A DNA stretch of 64,000 bases from Amblyomma americanum (GCF_052857255.1 NC_135500.1:47613772-47677771), one strand, 5' to 3'. Shown: positions 34,381 through 46,966, counted from the stretch's first letter. Translations and numbers: made by a program. Notes: generated from the letters alone by a model not told the origin.

Positions 34381-35884
34381 CTCCTTAGCGTGAAGGCATA
34401 TGCCTTAAAAGACAGCTAGCGTCGATGTGTGTAGCTTAAAGAAGAATGTTCAAATCGGAAAACAACCCCCTTTTCAGTAGCTGTGCTTATTAGGTGTTGT
34501 GGTGCGCATTTGCCTTTCCCATTGGCACCGACTGGACACACTTGTGAGGGGCCTTTATGTGGATTGCTTAAGGAAGTTTCTGACACCTTCAATTTCCTCA
34601 CTGTTTGCTTTTCTTTAGGCTACCTGTACGTATCCTTAAAGAATGGAGATGACTCAGGAACTAAGAATTTGTTTCTGTACCGTTGTATTGCAAACTTTTC
34701 CTGCAGTTTCTTGACACAAGTGCTTTAAAACATGTTAAGCGAATGTGCATTTCATCTGGTGCATAAACATTCTTACTATGCTATCGCGCTGTGCCTTTCA
34801 GAGCGTCGTCTTCATCAACACACCATCTGCGGGCCCACTACCCGCACAAATCCATGTTTTCGCACTGATTCGCACGTAGCAGACATTCACTGCCATTTTC
34901 TTGCACGCGTGATAGTTTTAAATTGCCTAAAACGTGCAGATTTTTTACATAGGGGTCTCACATGAGGGGAGGCAATGAAAAGAAGAATAACCCGAGAACC
35001 CGAAAGCAGTGTTCACCCACACGACGTGGACATATGAGGACTCAACAAGAACTGCGTAATCAACCGTCTGGGAAGGTGGGAATGTTTTCAGTACAAATCG
35101 TGGGATACTCCCAAGAAAAATGCCTGGATAATAATTACCGCCTATAGGAGAGTTATTCCCTTGATCCTCAAAGGTGCCTACTAGAAATTTTACATGAGGG
35201 ATGGCAGGGCTGGGCACGATACTTTAGAAATTATCCTTGGTACCGAAAACCTAAAAAAACTGTAGTTTAAATACCAATACAAGATACATTTAGGTAATTC
35301 GTTTTCGATACACATACTCTATTCTGTATCTTCGATTCACAATCTTTAGTGCGTAAAATATATCAAATTGACTCGGCTGCACGACCAGAATTAGGCTGAA
35401 ATTTCTTCAAGGAGCACCGTCGGCGCCGCTGATTTCATTAAAACTTAAGGATTGGACTGACCACATATTTAATGAGCAAAAAGGGGGAAAGACAATGAGG
35501 GGTCATATTTAGCAGACTAATAAAGTCATTTTTTTAGTTGCTCTTCTTCCGGCGAAGTTGTCTGTGACAACTGACTACAATCGTTTAAGCTGTAAAGTGT
35601 GTTTGATGCTTTTCATAAGTTATATGCAGTATTAGACTCTGCCTCTTCCCTATGCTGAAAAGGGCAAGCTCCTGCGTTTGCGAAAGCCGATGAGTTATAT
35701 CCCCGTAAGTGGGTTTAACAGACGTTCCACGTTGAACGTTCTGTGTATAAAACTGGAAAGAATACAAAAATATAATGTCTTAAAGGATTTATTACAGGAC
35801 ACAACCAAAACGCGCACTGGACGGCTATTCGCACAAGCCAAGACGTCGGGGCAATAGTTAACTCGGCTACGCTGAATCACCGCT
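34381..35884. other. Unassigned 1.5 kb
   Basis: No recognised domains. The stretch after about 35210 is AT-rich with several variants of GATAC/GTATC and could be a nonautonomous DNA element, but I find no terminal repeats to define it. Confidence 0.3.
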
Positions 35885-38330
35885 TTTTATCATCATCATC
35901 AGCCTGACTACACCCACTGCAGTGCAAAGGCCTCTCCCATGTCTCTCCAATTAACCCTGTCCTTTGCCAACTGCGGCCACCCCACGCCTGAAAACTTCAT
36001 CTCATCCGCCCACCTAACCTTCTGCCGCCCCCTGCTAAGCTTGCCTTCTCTGGGAATCCACTCCTTTACCCATAAGGATCAGAGGTTATCTTGCCTTCGC
36101 ATTACATGCCGTGCCTAAGCCCATTTCTTCCTCTTGAATTCGACTAGGATGTCATTAACACTCGTTAATTCCCTCACCGACTCTGCCCGTTTCCGGTCTC
36201 TTAACGTTACACCTATCATTTTTCGTTCCATGGTTCACTGCGTTCTCATGAACTTAAGCTGAACTCTTTTCGTTAGCCTCCATGTTTCTGCCCCGTAGGT
36301 GAGTACTGGTAAGATACAGCTGTTGCACACTTTTATCTTGAGGGATATTGGTAACCTGCTATTCATGATCTGAGAGAACCTGCCATATGCGCTCCACCCT
36401 ATTCTTATCCTTCTAGTTATTTCCCTCTCATGATCCGGATCAGCTGTCACTACCTGTCCTAAGGTATTACTTTACCGCTTCTAGCACCTCACTGTCAATT
36501 GTGAACGGCTGTTCTCTTGCTAGAATGTTGAACATTACTTTGGTTTTGTGCATGTTATTTTTTAGACCCACCTTTCTTGATCATAATTTGCAGTTCATCT
36601 CCTGAGTAACTCAGCAAGGCAATGCCATCAGCGAATCGCAGATTATTTAGGTATTCTCAATTCACTCTTAACTGTTCCCAATTCAGGCCTCGGAATACCT
36701 CCTGCAAACAGACGGTGAACAGCATTGGAGAGATCGTGTCTCCTTGCCTGATGCAATTCCTTATCAGAATTTTATTGCTGACTTTATGGAGGACTATGGT
36801 AGCTGTGCAGTTGCTATAGACATCTTCCAGTATTTTCACATAAGTCTCTTCTACACCCTTATTCCGCAATGCTTGTATGAATGATGAGGTTTCCACTGAG
36901 TCAAATGCGTTCTCGTAATCAATGAAGGTTATACATAGTGGTTGGTTATATTCTGCGCATTTCTATGTCACCTAACTGACAGTGTGAATATGATCTATTG
37001 TGGCATATCCTTTACGAAAGCCTGCCTGATCATTTGGTATTAGTCTAAGGTTGCCCTGTCTCTATTAGCGATTACATTAGTAAATGCCTTGTAGGCAACG
37101 GACAATAAGCTGATCGGTCTGTGATTTTTCAAGTCCTTGGCGTCTACTTTCTTATGAATTAAAATTATGTGTGTGTTTTTCCAAACTTATAGGTACGGTC
37201 GAAGTCATAAGGCATGGCGTATACAGGGTGGCTAGTTTTTCTAGCCCAATCTCCCCCCCCCCCCCCCCCCCGTCATTCAACCGATCTGCTGTTTCCTGAT
37301 CCTCACCAGCTTCTTTTCCCCTTTGCATTGCTCCTAAGGATTTTTTTACTTCCTCTTGCGTTACTGCCGGGATGACGCGTTGCTGTGAGCTACTATCTAT
37401 CATTAACGTTCTGATTACATTGGCTACTGTATAGATTTGTGTAAAACTCTGCGGCCAATTTAACTAACTTATCCATGTTGCTAACGACATTGCGTTCCTT
37501 GTCTCTTAACGCATACATCTGGTTTTTACCTATGCCTAGTTTCCTCTTCACAGCTTTCAGTCTACCTCCGTCCTTCAGAGCATGGTCGATTCTCTCCATT
37601 TTAAACTTTATAATGTCGGCTACCTTGCACTTATTTCTTAACTTCGATAGCTCTGCTAGTTCAATTCTGTCAGTAGGGTTAGACGCCCTCATGCTTTGGT
37701 GTTTCTTAATCAGATATTTCGTCTCCTGAGATAGCTTGCCTGTATCCTGTCGAACCGTCCTACCGCCTACTTCTACTGCGCACTCCGTAGTGATAGCTGT
37801 CAGGTTATCGTTCATCGTATCAACATTAGGATCGTCTTTTTCAGTTAAAGCTGAATATCTGTTCTGCACTGATATCTTGAATTCCCCTATATTCCCTCTT
37901 ACCGCTGATTAATGGACTTCCTCTTCACTAGCTTCTTCCGTTCCCTCTTAAAGTGTAAGCTAATTCAAGACCTTACCATTGTGTGGTCGCTGCAACACGC
38001 TTTTCTAAGGACGTCCACATCCTGAACGATGCCAGGTTGAGCGCATAGTATGAAGTCGTTTTCATTTTTATTCTCGCCATTGGGGCTCTTCCATGTCCAA
38101 TTCCTGTTCTCTCGTTTGCGGAAGAAGGTATTCGTGACCCGTAAATTATTTCTATTTGCGAACCCTACTAATAGCTCTCCCCTGGTTATTCTAGAACCTA
38201 TCCCACAGTCGCCTACCGCATGGTCGCCAGCCTGCTTCTTACCCATCTTCGCATTCAAATCGACCCGTTTGTGCATTACAGCGCCCAAATATAGTGCGCT
38301 CACATATATTTTTTTCTTTTGGAGATAACT
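35885..38330 (-). mobile_element. RTE-clade LINE, 5'-truncated
   Basis: On the minus strand, 38330 downward reads the end of an endonuclease (DLNAKMGKK, GSRITRGELLVGFANRNNLR, NRNWTWKSPNG, CSDHTMVR). A linker (37869-37393: NRYSALTEKDD, LSQETKYLIKKHQSMR, VVSNMDKLVKLAAEFYTNLY) and reverse transcriptase follow: GKEAGEDQ near 37315, RNCIRQGDTISPMLFTVCLQ near 36750, GLNWEQLRVN near 36660. The C-terminus is RRIRIGWSAYGRF and VLTYGAETWRLTK near 36300. The 3' end carries a GAT trinucleotide run (35889-35900). A C/G run at 37253-37271 and several frame shifts interrupt it. The LFSLPS-type DHT and QGD-SP motifs fit the RTE clade. Confidence 0.85.
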
Positions 38331-38845
38331 GCTCATACACAGGACAGGACATGAAAAGGGACACAACATCTTTACCAGGCTATATGTGATATAGGTACAC
38401 AGAATGCATCGAAAGATAGTATCGAGGATACATGCACCTTACATGTGTCGAATCTTCGATTGTGCGCATGGCTGAGGGATGAGCGCTATAATCGGGACTG
38501 CCATGGCAGCAGTTTCGGATATGAATCAGCTTCCTCAATGCCAGACTCAAAGCTGGTGCATTCGTACCGCCGCAAGAGAACTGGCATCAAGCTCTGTGGT
38601 CGCACATATAGACGCTTTACAGCGCGGGAGCATGGGCGCCGCCTTATTTGGTCATGTGACCATTTCGCCATCGCCAGCCTTCAAGCCTTCCCGTTCCGAA
38701 GGCTGCCGGCGCGCTGGTGCCCGGCTGCAAGACGCTTCTCCGGCTCTCGCTGTGGATAAAGAGGTGTCGGACGGCCGGCACAAAAACTGCTCATAGAACG
38801 TGTTGGTACTGGGAAATGCTTGTTTCAACCAGCTCATTTACTTGT
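38331..38845. other. Unassigned sequence
   Basis: Overlapping frames on both strands at 38445-38796 have no recognised domain. Confidence 0.3.
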
Positions 38846-39089
38846 CTCCTTCAGACCGCCCGCATCCATGACGTATGCACATTCATTTCTACCAAAAACA
38901 TCACGTGACTGGAACCACTTACCTGCTGCCCTGGTGGCTATCACCGACAACCACCGCTTTCGTGCTTCAATTACTAACATATTTTGAAGTCCTTTTTTTT
39001 TTCACATTACTCGCACTTGGCGTTCACCATGCTCTGTATGACTGTTACTTAATTTTTTTTAATACGTTCATGCGAAAGCATCTAACGTT

Positions 39090-39490
39090 ATCGCAAGTAA
39101 GGCAGCAATGTGGGCTAGTTGGTTGTACATTTGGTGTGAATAACGCGCAACGCACTAACAAAACGACAACTGGAACGAGAAACACAGGTGAAGCGCGCAC
39201 CACGAACTTCCCTGTTTTATCCGACAGCAGTAACGCTAAGTAGTTTGACTTCAAAAAGTCCAGCGTCTCCTTGGTGGCGCACCTTCTCATGTTTGGAGGA
39301 GAGTACCTCATGACACACCACATACCTTAAGCCGCACAAGCCGCTTTTGTGGTTTGGACACCTTCGCGGTAACGGCATGTGCCATGCTGAGAAGTTGTTC
39401 TGTCGATGGACAAATGTCAGTAGCGAACTTGGGCCCTTTGTCGAGCGTATCTCTCACCTTCGCTGGTAGTTGCTGGCCAGACAGGTTCCG
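39090..39490 (-). mobile_element. Third Penelope-like family, N-terminal fragment
   Basis: Minus-strand reading from about 39480 gives LDKGPKFATDICPSTEQLLS and, further on, KSNYLALLLSDKTGKFVV. These parallel the LNIGLNF...MEAINLV and LRKNKELVILPADKGNTTV blocks of Penelope element 1, in the same order and spacing. Frame shifts separate them. The copy differs from both other Penelope families in the window. Extent is approximate. Confidence 0.5.
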
Positions 39491-39728
39491 TCCGAGCCAT
39501 ATTTCCCAGTAAGGAGTTCAGCACGGGGATCGAAAGGCCATGAGACCAAATCTAACTTTATGCTGCATTCTGTTCTACGAATCTATTGCGTATTTGATAC
39601 CGACCCGTGCTCTTTAGATACGAACCGTTTTTTTTGTTGTTGTTGCCTTTATTTTCTTCTTTGATTTTTTTCTCTTCTTAATGAAATTGCAAAGTGTAAT
39701 TTGTATTTATGCCCCTCCCCTCTACAAT

Positions 39729-40044
39729 AATAATAATAATAATTGGTTTTTGGGGAAAGGAAATAGCGCAGTATCTGTCTCATATATCGTTGGACACCTG
39801 AACCGCGCCGTAAGGGAAGGAATAAAGGAGGGAGTGAAAGAAGAAAGGAATAATAGGTGTCGTAGTGGAGGGCTCCGGAATAATTTCGACCACCTGGGGA
39901 TCTTTAACGTGCACTGACATCACACAGCACACGGGCGCCTTAGCGTTTTTCCTCCATAAAAACGCAGCCGCCGCGGTCGGGTTCGAACCCGGGAACTCCG
40001 GATCAGTAGTCGAGCGCCCTAACCACTAAGCCACCGCGGCGGGG
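39729..40044 (-). repeat. Complete SINE family 1 with target duplication
   Basis: This is the reference copy for family 1. On the minus strand it begins CCCCGCCGCGGTGGCTTAGT (A-box region), has a B box GGGTTCGAACCCGACC, body GAGGAAAAACGCTAAGGCGC, GTCAGTGCACGTTAAAGATC, CTCCACTACGACACC, a pyrimidine-rich stretch, CTTACGGCGCGGTTCAG, GATATATGAGACAG, and ends CCAATT plus ATT units. CTACAAT flanks it directly at 39722-39728 and 40045-40051. It resembles the tRNA-derived Ruka-type SINEs of hard ticks; that name is from memory, not a search. Confidence 0.9.
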
Positions 40045-40085
40045 CTACAATGCTTTTGTAAGCCTTGGGGGTAAAATAAATAAAA

Positions 40086-41909
40086 ATGTATCAACAAACC
40101 GTGGTCAGCTACCTGTGTGTTCATATTTATTCAGCCAATTCACGGTCTAATGCTATTTGTGGACCGCATTGCTTGTTGTCCAGCAGCAGATCCCAAGCGG
40201 GACAACGCCTGAAAGCTTGCTTTTTGGAGCTCGATATCTTTCCGAATGAAAGAATGTGTGTTCGCAGCTATTAGGAACGTTCACTGCTCACCACTGTGCA
40301 CGCGACTTACAACCGAACGTGCATGTGATCGCCGGCTGATCGCGCAGGTATTTACTTTATCTTCCGTTAACTTTCCGGTTCCCAAAAGAAGAGTATGCAT
40401 GTTTTTCAAGGGCCCGTTCAGAAGCTCGGCGACGTTTGACTGTGCACTGTTGTTAATTACGTAAAAGTGAAAACTGCTCCGGAGTTCATTACCCGCAGAT
40501 GTAGCCAGCAGGAGAAAGCGGAAATATACCTGTCTTGATAAATTTCACCTCTCTCCGGTGTATTAGAGTACTTCTGTAGAGCTTTGCACTGGGCGAGAGA
40601 ATTTCATGTCGAAGCGCCTCCTCTGATGACATTTGCAAAAGCTCCGTTGCCGCTTCCACCGTGCTAGCGCCAAGTACGCACGACAGTTTAGTGAGCACTG
40701 CGCCGACGCACAGGAAGCACTTATTGCAAAGGTCTAAAATAGCACCGATTATATATAGAGAGAAACCTTTTAATGTAAAAACAGAATTTAGCCGGCGTTT
40801 TAAAATCTCTGGCATGGTACTCTGCATGGGGAAGGGAATTTGGGAGATAAAGACGAAAGGAGAGCGGTGCGGAAAAGGTAAACAAAAAGAAATAAAACGG
40901 AAAGGTGATAAAATGCGGCCATTAAATGCGTATTAAGGTGCATCGGCGAATGATCATGCAACGTATTCGATGTATTGGGTCAGTGTTTGTCGAAGATGAG
41001 AATGGTTACAGGCATGTACGCTCGTTCTGGCATTGCCGCCGCTACTGCTGGCTCTAAATTAAACTGGCGCATGGCGTCTGTGAGACGTTATTATTCGTGG
41101 AACAACACATTAACATTCTGTTCTTCCTTAAAGCAACATTATGAACTAGCAAAACAGCTCCGCGAAAGACGGCGGCAAATGTGTCGCGAAGTTTCCCAGA
41201 TGTAACAAGTGCGTCTATTTTTCTGACACTAGACCACAAGGATATTAGCTCTAGATATTAATTCAATAATAAGCATGACATCCGTATCACAGCCGGATTG
41301 CTTAAGAGTCGCTCGACGTTCGTACACAAGCTGCGCAACAGCATTTCTCACTTCGCGCCAATGCTGCTAACGACTGCTACGAAGGCCAGAAGTGGCAGTC
41401 ACAACATGCGTGGCCTAGTGTCACAAGTTTGTGACAACATGCGTGGCCTAGTGGCGCCACCTCTCGTGGAGAGAGCAAACTGCTCTCTGTAAACGGTCCA
41501 TCGGTTGCGCTAAGTTGGATTCCTGACACTCGCTATGCTAACTATACTCAGCTGTAGCGTATGCAAGAACAGAACTTGCGCAGAGATCGTTGTTTGCGTA
41601 TTGAAAGATACAACTGACTGTTTGAAGGACAAAAAACGGCCTATCAACATAATTTTAATCTTGAACGGTTCGTAAGCGCCAGTATCACGTGACCGAGGAG
41701 GCCCGCCGAACTGGATTATCGGGAAACTGCCGGGAAGACGCAGTCAGCTGCCATCCATTTCAACGGAAGCTGAAAGTCTGAACCGCCATCCACTCTAATT
41801 GCAAGTGAAACTGAACATGCTGTGCCGTTCTTATCGTAAACAAACTGGGCTTCACCCTTGTTACTGACCCTCACACTCCCACCGCGTAGGAAACAGCGTG
41901 TCTCTTGAC
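40086..41909. other. Unassigned 1.8 kb
   Basis: No gene recognised. The phrase GTGACAACATGCGTGGCC occurs twice at about 41400-41455 and again inside the LINE at about 42389-42408, so a short repeat links this stretch with the neighbouring LINE. Otherwise only short frames are present. Confidence 0.35.
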
Positions 41910-41979
41910 ACTTCACCTGATATAACATTCTGCAGAAATGTGCGACTTCACCTGATATAACATTCTGCAGAAATGTGCG
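41910..41979 (+). repeat. Perfect 35-bp tandem duplication
   Basis: Positions 41910-41944 and 41945-41979 are identical 35-mers, starting ACTTCACCTGATATAAC and ending AAATGTGCG. It sits exactly where the RNase-H LINE begins to be readable, so it may mark that element's truncated 5' junction. Confidence 0.9.
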
Positions 41980-44745
41980 GATCGATCGGTGGCTCTACAC
42001 TGGGGATACCCTTGGCAGCGACCACTATCTCCTCGCGACCACCCTCAGCACGTCCCCGTACCGTCGGAAAGGTCGCCCGAGCCTAATCACTGATTGGGAC
42101 AAGTTTCGTTCCCTACGTTCTCAGAACGCCCCTACCCGGATTAATAACCTGGACGAGTGAATCTCCAATCTCCAGGCAGATACGTCTCTGCTACAACTCA
42201 GGAATCACCTGCCACGGCTGATCAGTGCAGTACAGACAGCCGTCAACTCCACCTATCGCAGGCCCGCGAAAACATGCAAAACCGCTGGAAAGCAACGCCA
42301 CTATAGAACGCTTCGGCGTCGAATAGGTCAGATACACAAACAGATTGAGGCGTGCACTCTCTCATTGGCTACCCAGCAATGGGGTCAAGTTTGTGACAAC
42401 ATGCGTGGCCAGCTCGGGCTAAGCCGCACCTGGCAGCTTCTCCGATTCCTTTTAGACCCGGACGGTTGCAAAACGTCCCAACGAGACAGCATTTCCTGCA
42501 TAGTCCATCAACACGCCGGCACAGACCAGGATCTTCTCGATGAATTTCGTGTCCTCCGGTATCTCAGTACTGCTTCCCCGGACTTTCTCCCCCCCCCCCC
42601 CCCCCCCATCCCCACTACATGGGTGGTGCCAACCCTGCCCTCGATGCGGAGATTTCGGAGGCTGAGGTAAGATTCGCTCTCACTCAGCTCCGCCCTAACT
42701 CTGCCCCGGGACCGGACCGCAATTCCAACGAAACTCTCCGTAATTTAGATGACCCGTCCACTGAGGCCCCCACTGCCTTTATGAATGATTGCTGGAGAGA
42801 GGGTGAAATACCTGCAGCATAGAAACATGCACGCGTGACCTTCATACCGAAGCCAGGCAAACGACTAGCTCTCGAGCACCTCCGCCCCATCTCCCTCACT
42901 TCCTGTGCTGGGAAACTGATAGAGCACGCCATTCTCAACCGTCTTAATCATTGTGCTGAAGATAATGATCTCCTACCTCGCGCCACGATTGGCTTCCGCT
43001 CGAATCTCTCTCTACGCAAGACATTACATATGCTCCAGCTCTTTCGAGAGATACTGTGCCCCTCTACCGGAGCGGGCACAAATGCTATTACAGGGCTTGA
43101 TTTAACTAAAGCATTTGACAATGTCTCGCACGGAGCTATTCTCGCTAACCTCTCCATACTAAATCTTGGTCACCGTACTTACGAGTATATACGCACCTTC
43201 CTCTCTGGTCGTACAGCTGAAATAAGCTTTGGCTCTCTCCTCTCTGACCCTATAACCAAGGATCCGTTCTCTCCCCCTTTCTTTTCAATGTCGCCTTGCT
43301 CACGCTACCTTCCAAATTAGACTATATCCCCCGGCTATCTCATACCTTACACGCAGACGACATCACCCTCTGGGTTTCAACCGACAACGATGCTGAGGTT
43401 GAATCCGCACTTCAACAAGCGGTGGATGTCATTGAGCGCTACGTAGCCGGAGCCTACATCCCGTGCTCACCTCAGAAGTCCGAGCTGCTGCTCATTCGAG
43501 GTCAACCTGGCCTCCACGGCCATCCTCTCATCTGCATTACTGCTAGCGGCCAACCCATACGCTAAGTATCCACCATTAGGATACGGGGATCTCTCATCCA
43601 GAGCAATTGTGTGTTATGTTGCCTGTTGTTTTATCTTTTTGTCCTTGTCTTTTTGTGCGCAGTACCCCCCTCCTTGTATTTACTATGATTGACCGACTAG
43701 CCCAACAACGTACGCTCTTAAACACCGACACTCTGGCTAAACTCACAGTCGCTGTCTCGCAGACCATTCGCCTAATTCGTCGCATTGCTAATAAGCAAAG
43801 AGGCATGCGAGAGGCTGACCTCCGACGGCTTGTTCAGGCGTTTGTTATCAGTCGCATCACATATACCCTCCCTTACCTCTACCTTAGCTGCAAGGAACGG
43901 GACCGTGTTGACTGCCTTATTAGACAAGCATGCAAGGCGGCTCTCCATCTCCCCCACCGGGCTCCCACCTATAAACTACTGGCATTAGGGGATTACAACA
44001 CTCTGACGGAGCCCTCGGAAGCTCATCTCACCGCTCAGTACGAGCATCTCACCCACACCTCCACGGGACGTCACCTACTCGACAAGCTTGGAATAAGCTT
44101 CGAAACGACCGTCGCTGACAAGGCCTAGCTTCCGTCCCATATCCACAGCAACCCTATCTCTCCTCCACTCCACCAATCTCCAACTCCGCCCGATCCAATT
44201 GATCTGGGTTCCTGCGCACTCATCAAATCCAGGGAACGAGGTGGCCCACAATCATGCCCGAGGATTCGTCGACCGGGATGTAGAGTCGCTCGTCCGAGAT
44301 CTTATGGTTATATTTAATTACATCTCCATGCAATACCACTTAGGTAGAATTCTATCTACCCCCGCACATATTTCTCTAACCAAACCCCAAGAGGTTGCGT
44401 GGAGGCAACTCCAAACGAATACCTTCCCCAACCCCGCGATATATGCCCGCATATACCCTGGGGTCTACTCTCCCTCCTATCAACTACGTGGCCAACATGC
44501 CACTCTATCCCACATACTCCGGGCTTGCCCTCAGGACTCCCCTCCGCGAGGTTTGCAGCTCTCGAATCCAGACCAGTGGGAGGCCGCATTGCTCAGTTCC
44601 GACTCGGACACGCAGATCAGGGTTGTGACAAGAGCCCTACAAGTCGCTGAACGCCACGGGCTCATGGCCACTTGATGGGGCTATAACCCCACACCATCTG
44701 CTACCTTGTTCGATGAAAATAAAGTTAATCCTCCTCCTCTCCTCC
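41980..44745 (+). mobile_element. RNase-H-bearing LINE (I-like), decayed
   Basis: The copy starts at the end of an endonuclease (LGSDHYLLATTL at about 42011). Reverse transcriptase follows: RFALTQLRPNSAPGPDRN at 42670, FIPKPGKRLALEHLRPISLT at 42841, LDLTKAFDNVSHGAIL at 43096, LHADDITLWVS at 43348 (DD kept). At 44195-44260 IWVPAHSSNPGNEVAHNHAR matches the C-terminal part of an RNase H domain, but its first half is missing. The end is a stop at 44673-44675 and an AATAAA signal near 44717. An unrelated 100 bp near 43595-43690, a 19-C run at 42589-42607 and several frame shifts disrupt it. RNase H sets it apart from the CR1-like copies. Confidence 0.85.
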
Positions 44746-44760
44746 ATATCGTAAACACAT

Positions 44761-45276
44761 TTATTTGCACATAAACAAAGAAAAGGGCACAGGCGATCGC
44801 ACCAAGTGACGCGAGAAATCAGCGTTAGCAGAATTTGGCTGCATATTTCCCTTCGGCACTGACCGGCTTTCCACTGCGTCCTTGATTTCCACTGCTGCGT
44901 GGGTGTCTGGTAGCGCCGGCTTCAAGGCGGGAGGCGCATTTTCACCGGTGGGTGCTCCGGAGGAGTCACCTTCTGGGTTCCGAGACTGCCCGGAAGGTGA
45001 CCCGATCCGCTGCAATCTTCTCTGGGTGCGGAGGCTTAACACAGACAGACAACGGGTTTCGTGCCGGAAGAGGTCTATACTGTTAACCCAGTGAAAAGAA
45101 CGAAGTAGCACTTGCAAGCATGTTGCACCACCGGGCATTGCGTGGAGGAGGTTCGCACTGCGATAAGCCGTTACGCTGCCAAAGACATCTTTTCCTGACC
45201 CCCATCCGCCCTGAAGAACTGAAAGAGGCACTTTGTAGAGGCAGCAAATGTCACGTTTCGCTGTAGTTTGCGGCAA
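44761..45276 (-). CDS. Unrecognised 171-residue frame with polyA signal
   Basis: An open minus-strand frame ends in LVRSPVPFSLFMCK, and its stop is followed at once by AATAAA (complement of 44760-44765). The middle is Pro/Ser/Gly-rich (APTGENAPPALKPALPDTH). I recognise no domain. It could be the last exon of a cellular gene or retrocopy, or part of an unnamed repeat. Nothing else in the window matches it. The frame is open upstream to about 45276, and no clear acceptor was found. Confidence 0.25.
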   Translation of the reverse strand: MPQTTAKRDICCLYKVPLSVLQGGWGSGKDVFGSVTAYRSANLLHAMPGGATCLQVLLRSFHWVNSIDLFRHETRCLSVLSLRTQRRLQRIGSPSGQSRNPEGDSSGAPTGENAPPALKPALPDTHAAVEIKDAVESRSVPKGNMQPNSANADFSRHLVRSPVPFSLFMCK

Positions 45277-46779
45277 CAGCCAGGTTGTGTGAGAGTGCGG
45301 TCCAACGTTGCCATAGGTGGTGCCCCCCCTTTGCTGGAGCTTTTCAGATCTGGTGCTCAGTCGGGGCGCGTACTGGGCGTGTTGCGCTCAGCCCGTCGTG
45401 AGGATCCCCTCCAATAATCCCAACAATCCTGCTGGGCGACACCACAGACGCCAGCAGCCACCTGCCACGAGAGGGCCGTCGGCGGAGCCGGGGAAGAAAC
45501 AAGCGAGGCAAGCAGAGCAGACAGGGGCGCAGTTTGTTATGCAAATGACGTCGGGCCGCGCTCGGCCGACAACCCGCCTGACGGGCCCTGCCTCTGCCGC
45601 GGCGGTGCTGACCGGCAGGCTGCGTTGCCAGACGCCGCCGCCATAGCGCACGACTCGCCCGACCAGCGGCGTACCGGGAGCGCGGCACGGGGCACTCCGA
45701 GAGTGATCGTGCTGGGTCGAAAGGGGTGCACCACATCGCACTAACATTGCGGGGCACTACCCTACGGAAGAGTGCTTTACGGCACAGTGTGCTTCTACAG
45801 TTGAGGCAGCGAGCGCCAGTTGGTGGGTTCGAACCTGGCCGCAGCAGTTGCATGACGACGAAATTAGATTTTGGAGCGCGTTAAATGACCCCATGTCGTC
45901 CAAAGCAATTCCACAGCTTTCCACAACCGTGTAGCTGATATAGCCAACAGTGTTCTTTTGCCAGCTGCATTTCCATTACTCAATCAGAAAGCAAACTTCG
46001 TGCAGTTCTCGGCGCGCTGCCACAAAAAAAAAAAAAAAACTGCGAGAGGCCGAGGGCGCAGAGACGGGCTATGACAGCGAATTTCACGCGGCGAGAGGCC
46101 AGTGTTCGCAAGGATAGCGAACGAAGCGAAAAAATTTGAACCTCCTAATGGTATCCGACGGTTATATTATTTTAAAATGCACAGAATGCAGCGTAAATAC
46201 GACGAGAACACGGAATACACTTGATAAGCACTGCTGCCTCCGTTCCCGAAAAAACAAAGAATACGCTAAGCTCAAACAGAATGCCGGTAGTGTTCTTTCC
46301 ACTGAATGTGCAGCAGCTAGCCTTTCGAGATCCATTCTGGCGCTCCTTCATAGTGGCATGGTTTTTTTCTTTCAGACAAGCTGTCTTTCGATGCGCTCGC
46401 CAGTAGCACAGCATCGACCTGGCGCAAGTTGCACCGGTAGTGAGCCAAGAAGCAGCAGCGTTTCTTTACATACGGACACTCGCTCGGTTTAGCCCGATTG
46501 CCGACACGGGAAGATACCCGTGAGACGACATCATTCCATTCGTAAGTGCGCTAGATCGCCACCCATTTCTGCGCGTGCAGCTGCATGCGCTGTGGCACCG
46601 AGGATTTTGATGTTAGCCGCATGGTCTATTTCTCTTCCTTCCGGTGCTGAACAATCAACAGCGACTATCGGCGTTCATAAAGTTCCGAAAATCGGACTCC
46701 GAGGCAGCCACACGACCACAGCACGGATAAGACGGGGTCAGCTCTCGTGAAATGAAATTCGCAACTTCTGGTGATCACC
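45277..46779. other. Unassigned, GC-rich in 45400-45860
   Basis: GC-rich overlapping frames on both strands (for example 45317-45646 plus, 45344-45853 minus) have no domain. A tRNA B-box-like GGGTTCGAACCTGG lies near 45827-45840 without a clear A box. An A-run of 17 is at about 46024-46040. Confidence 0.35.
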
Positions 46780-46966
46780 TGACACTTAGGCTGCGCGAGA
46801 CGCCGTAGTGGAGGACTGCGGATAACTTTCGAAGACCTGGGGTTGTTCAACGTGCGCTCACATCGTACATAGAGCACACGGCGCCGTTTACGCTCGGTCT
46901 CCACCGAACCCGCGACCGTGGGATCAGCAGCCCACCGCCAAAGCCGCTGTGCCATCGCGGCGGCTG
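46780..46966 (-). repeat. SINE family 2, diverged copy
   Basis: On the minus strand: CCGCCGCGATGGCACAGCGG, GGTCGCGGGTTCG, GATGTGAGCGCACGTTGAAC, CCCAGGTC, GTCCTCCACTACGGCGTCTC and CGCAGCCTAAGTG, the same block order as the copy at 60926-61145. Confidence 0.75.

Larger units (their letters stand above)
38846..40085 (+). mobile_element. CR1-like LINE 3' end, host of two later insertions
   Basis: At 38868-38987 the plus strand reads the CR1-type C-terminus SFLPKTSRDWNHLPAALVAI through NHRFRASITNIF to a stop. The 3' UTR is long because it contains a Penelope fragment (about 39090-39490) and a SINE (39729-40044). Removing the SINE rejoins CCCCTCCCCTCTACAAT with GCTTTTGTAAGCC and the terminal GGGGGTAAAATAAATAAAAA, close to the 3' ends of the other CR1-like LINEs here. 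Only the last 40 codons remain. Confidence 0.7.

Noticed and set aside
45317..45853. Ala/Arg/Pro-rich frames on both strands
   Set aside because: GC-rich DNA open in many frames at once; no domain and no preferred strand.
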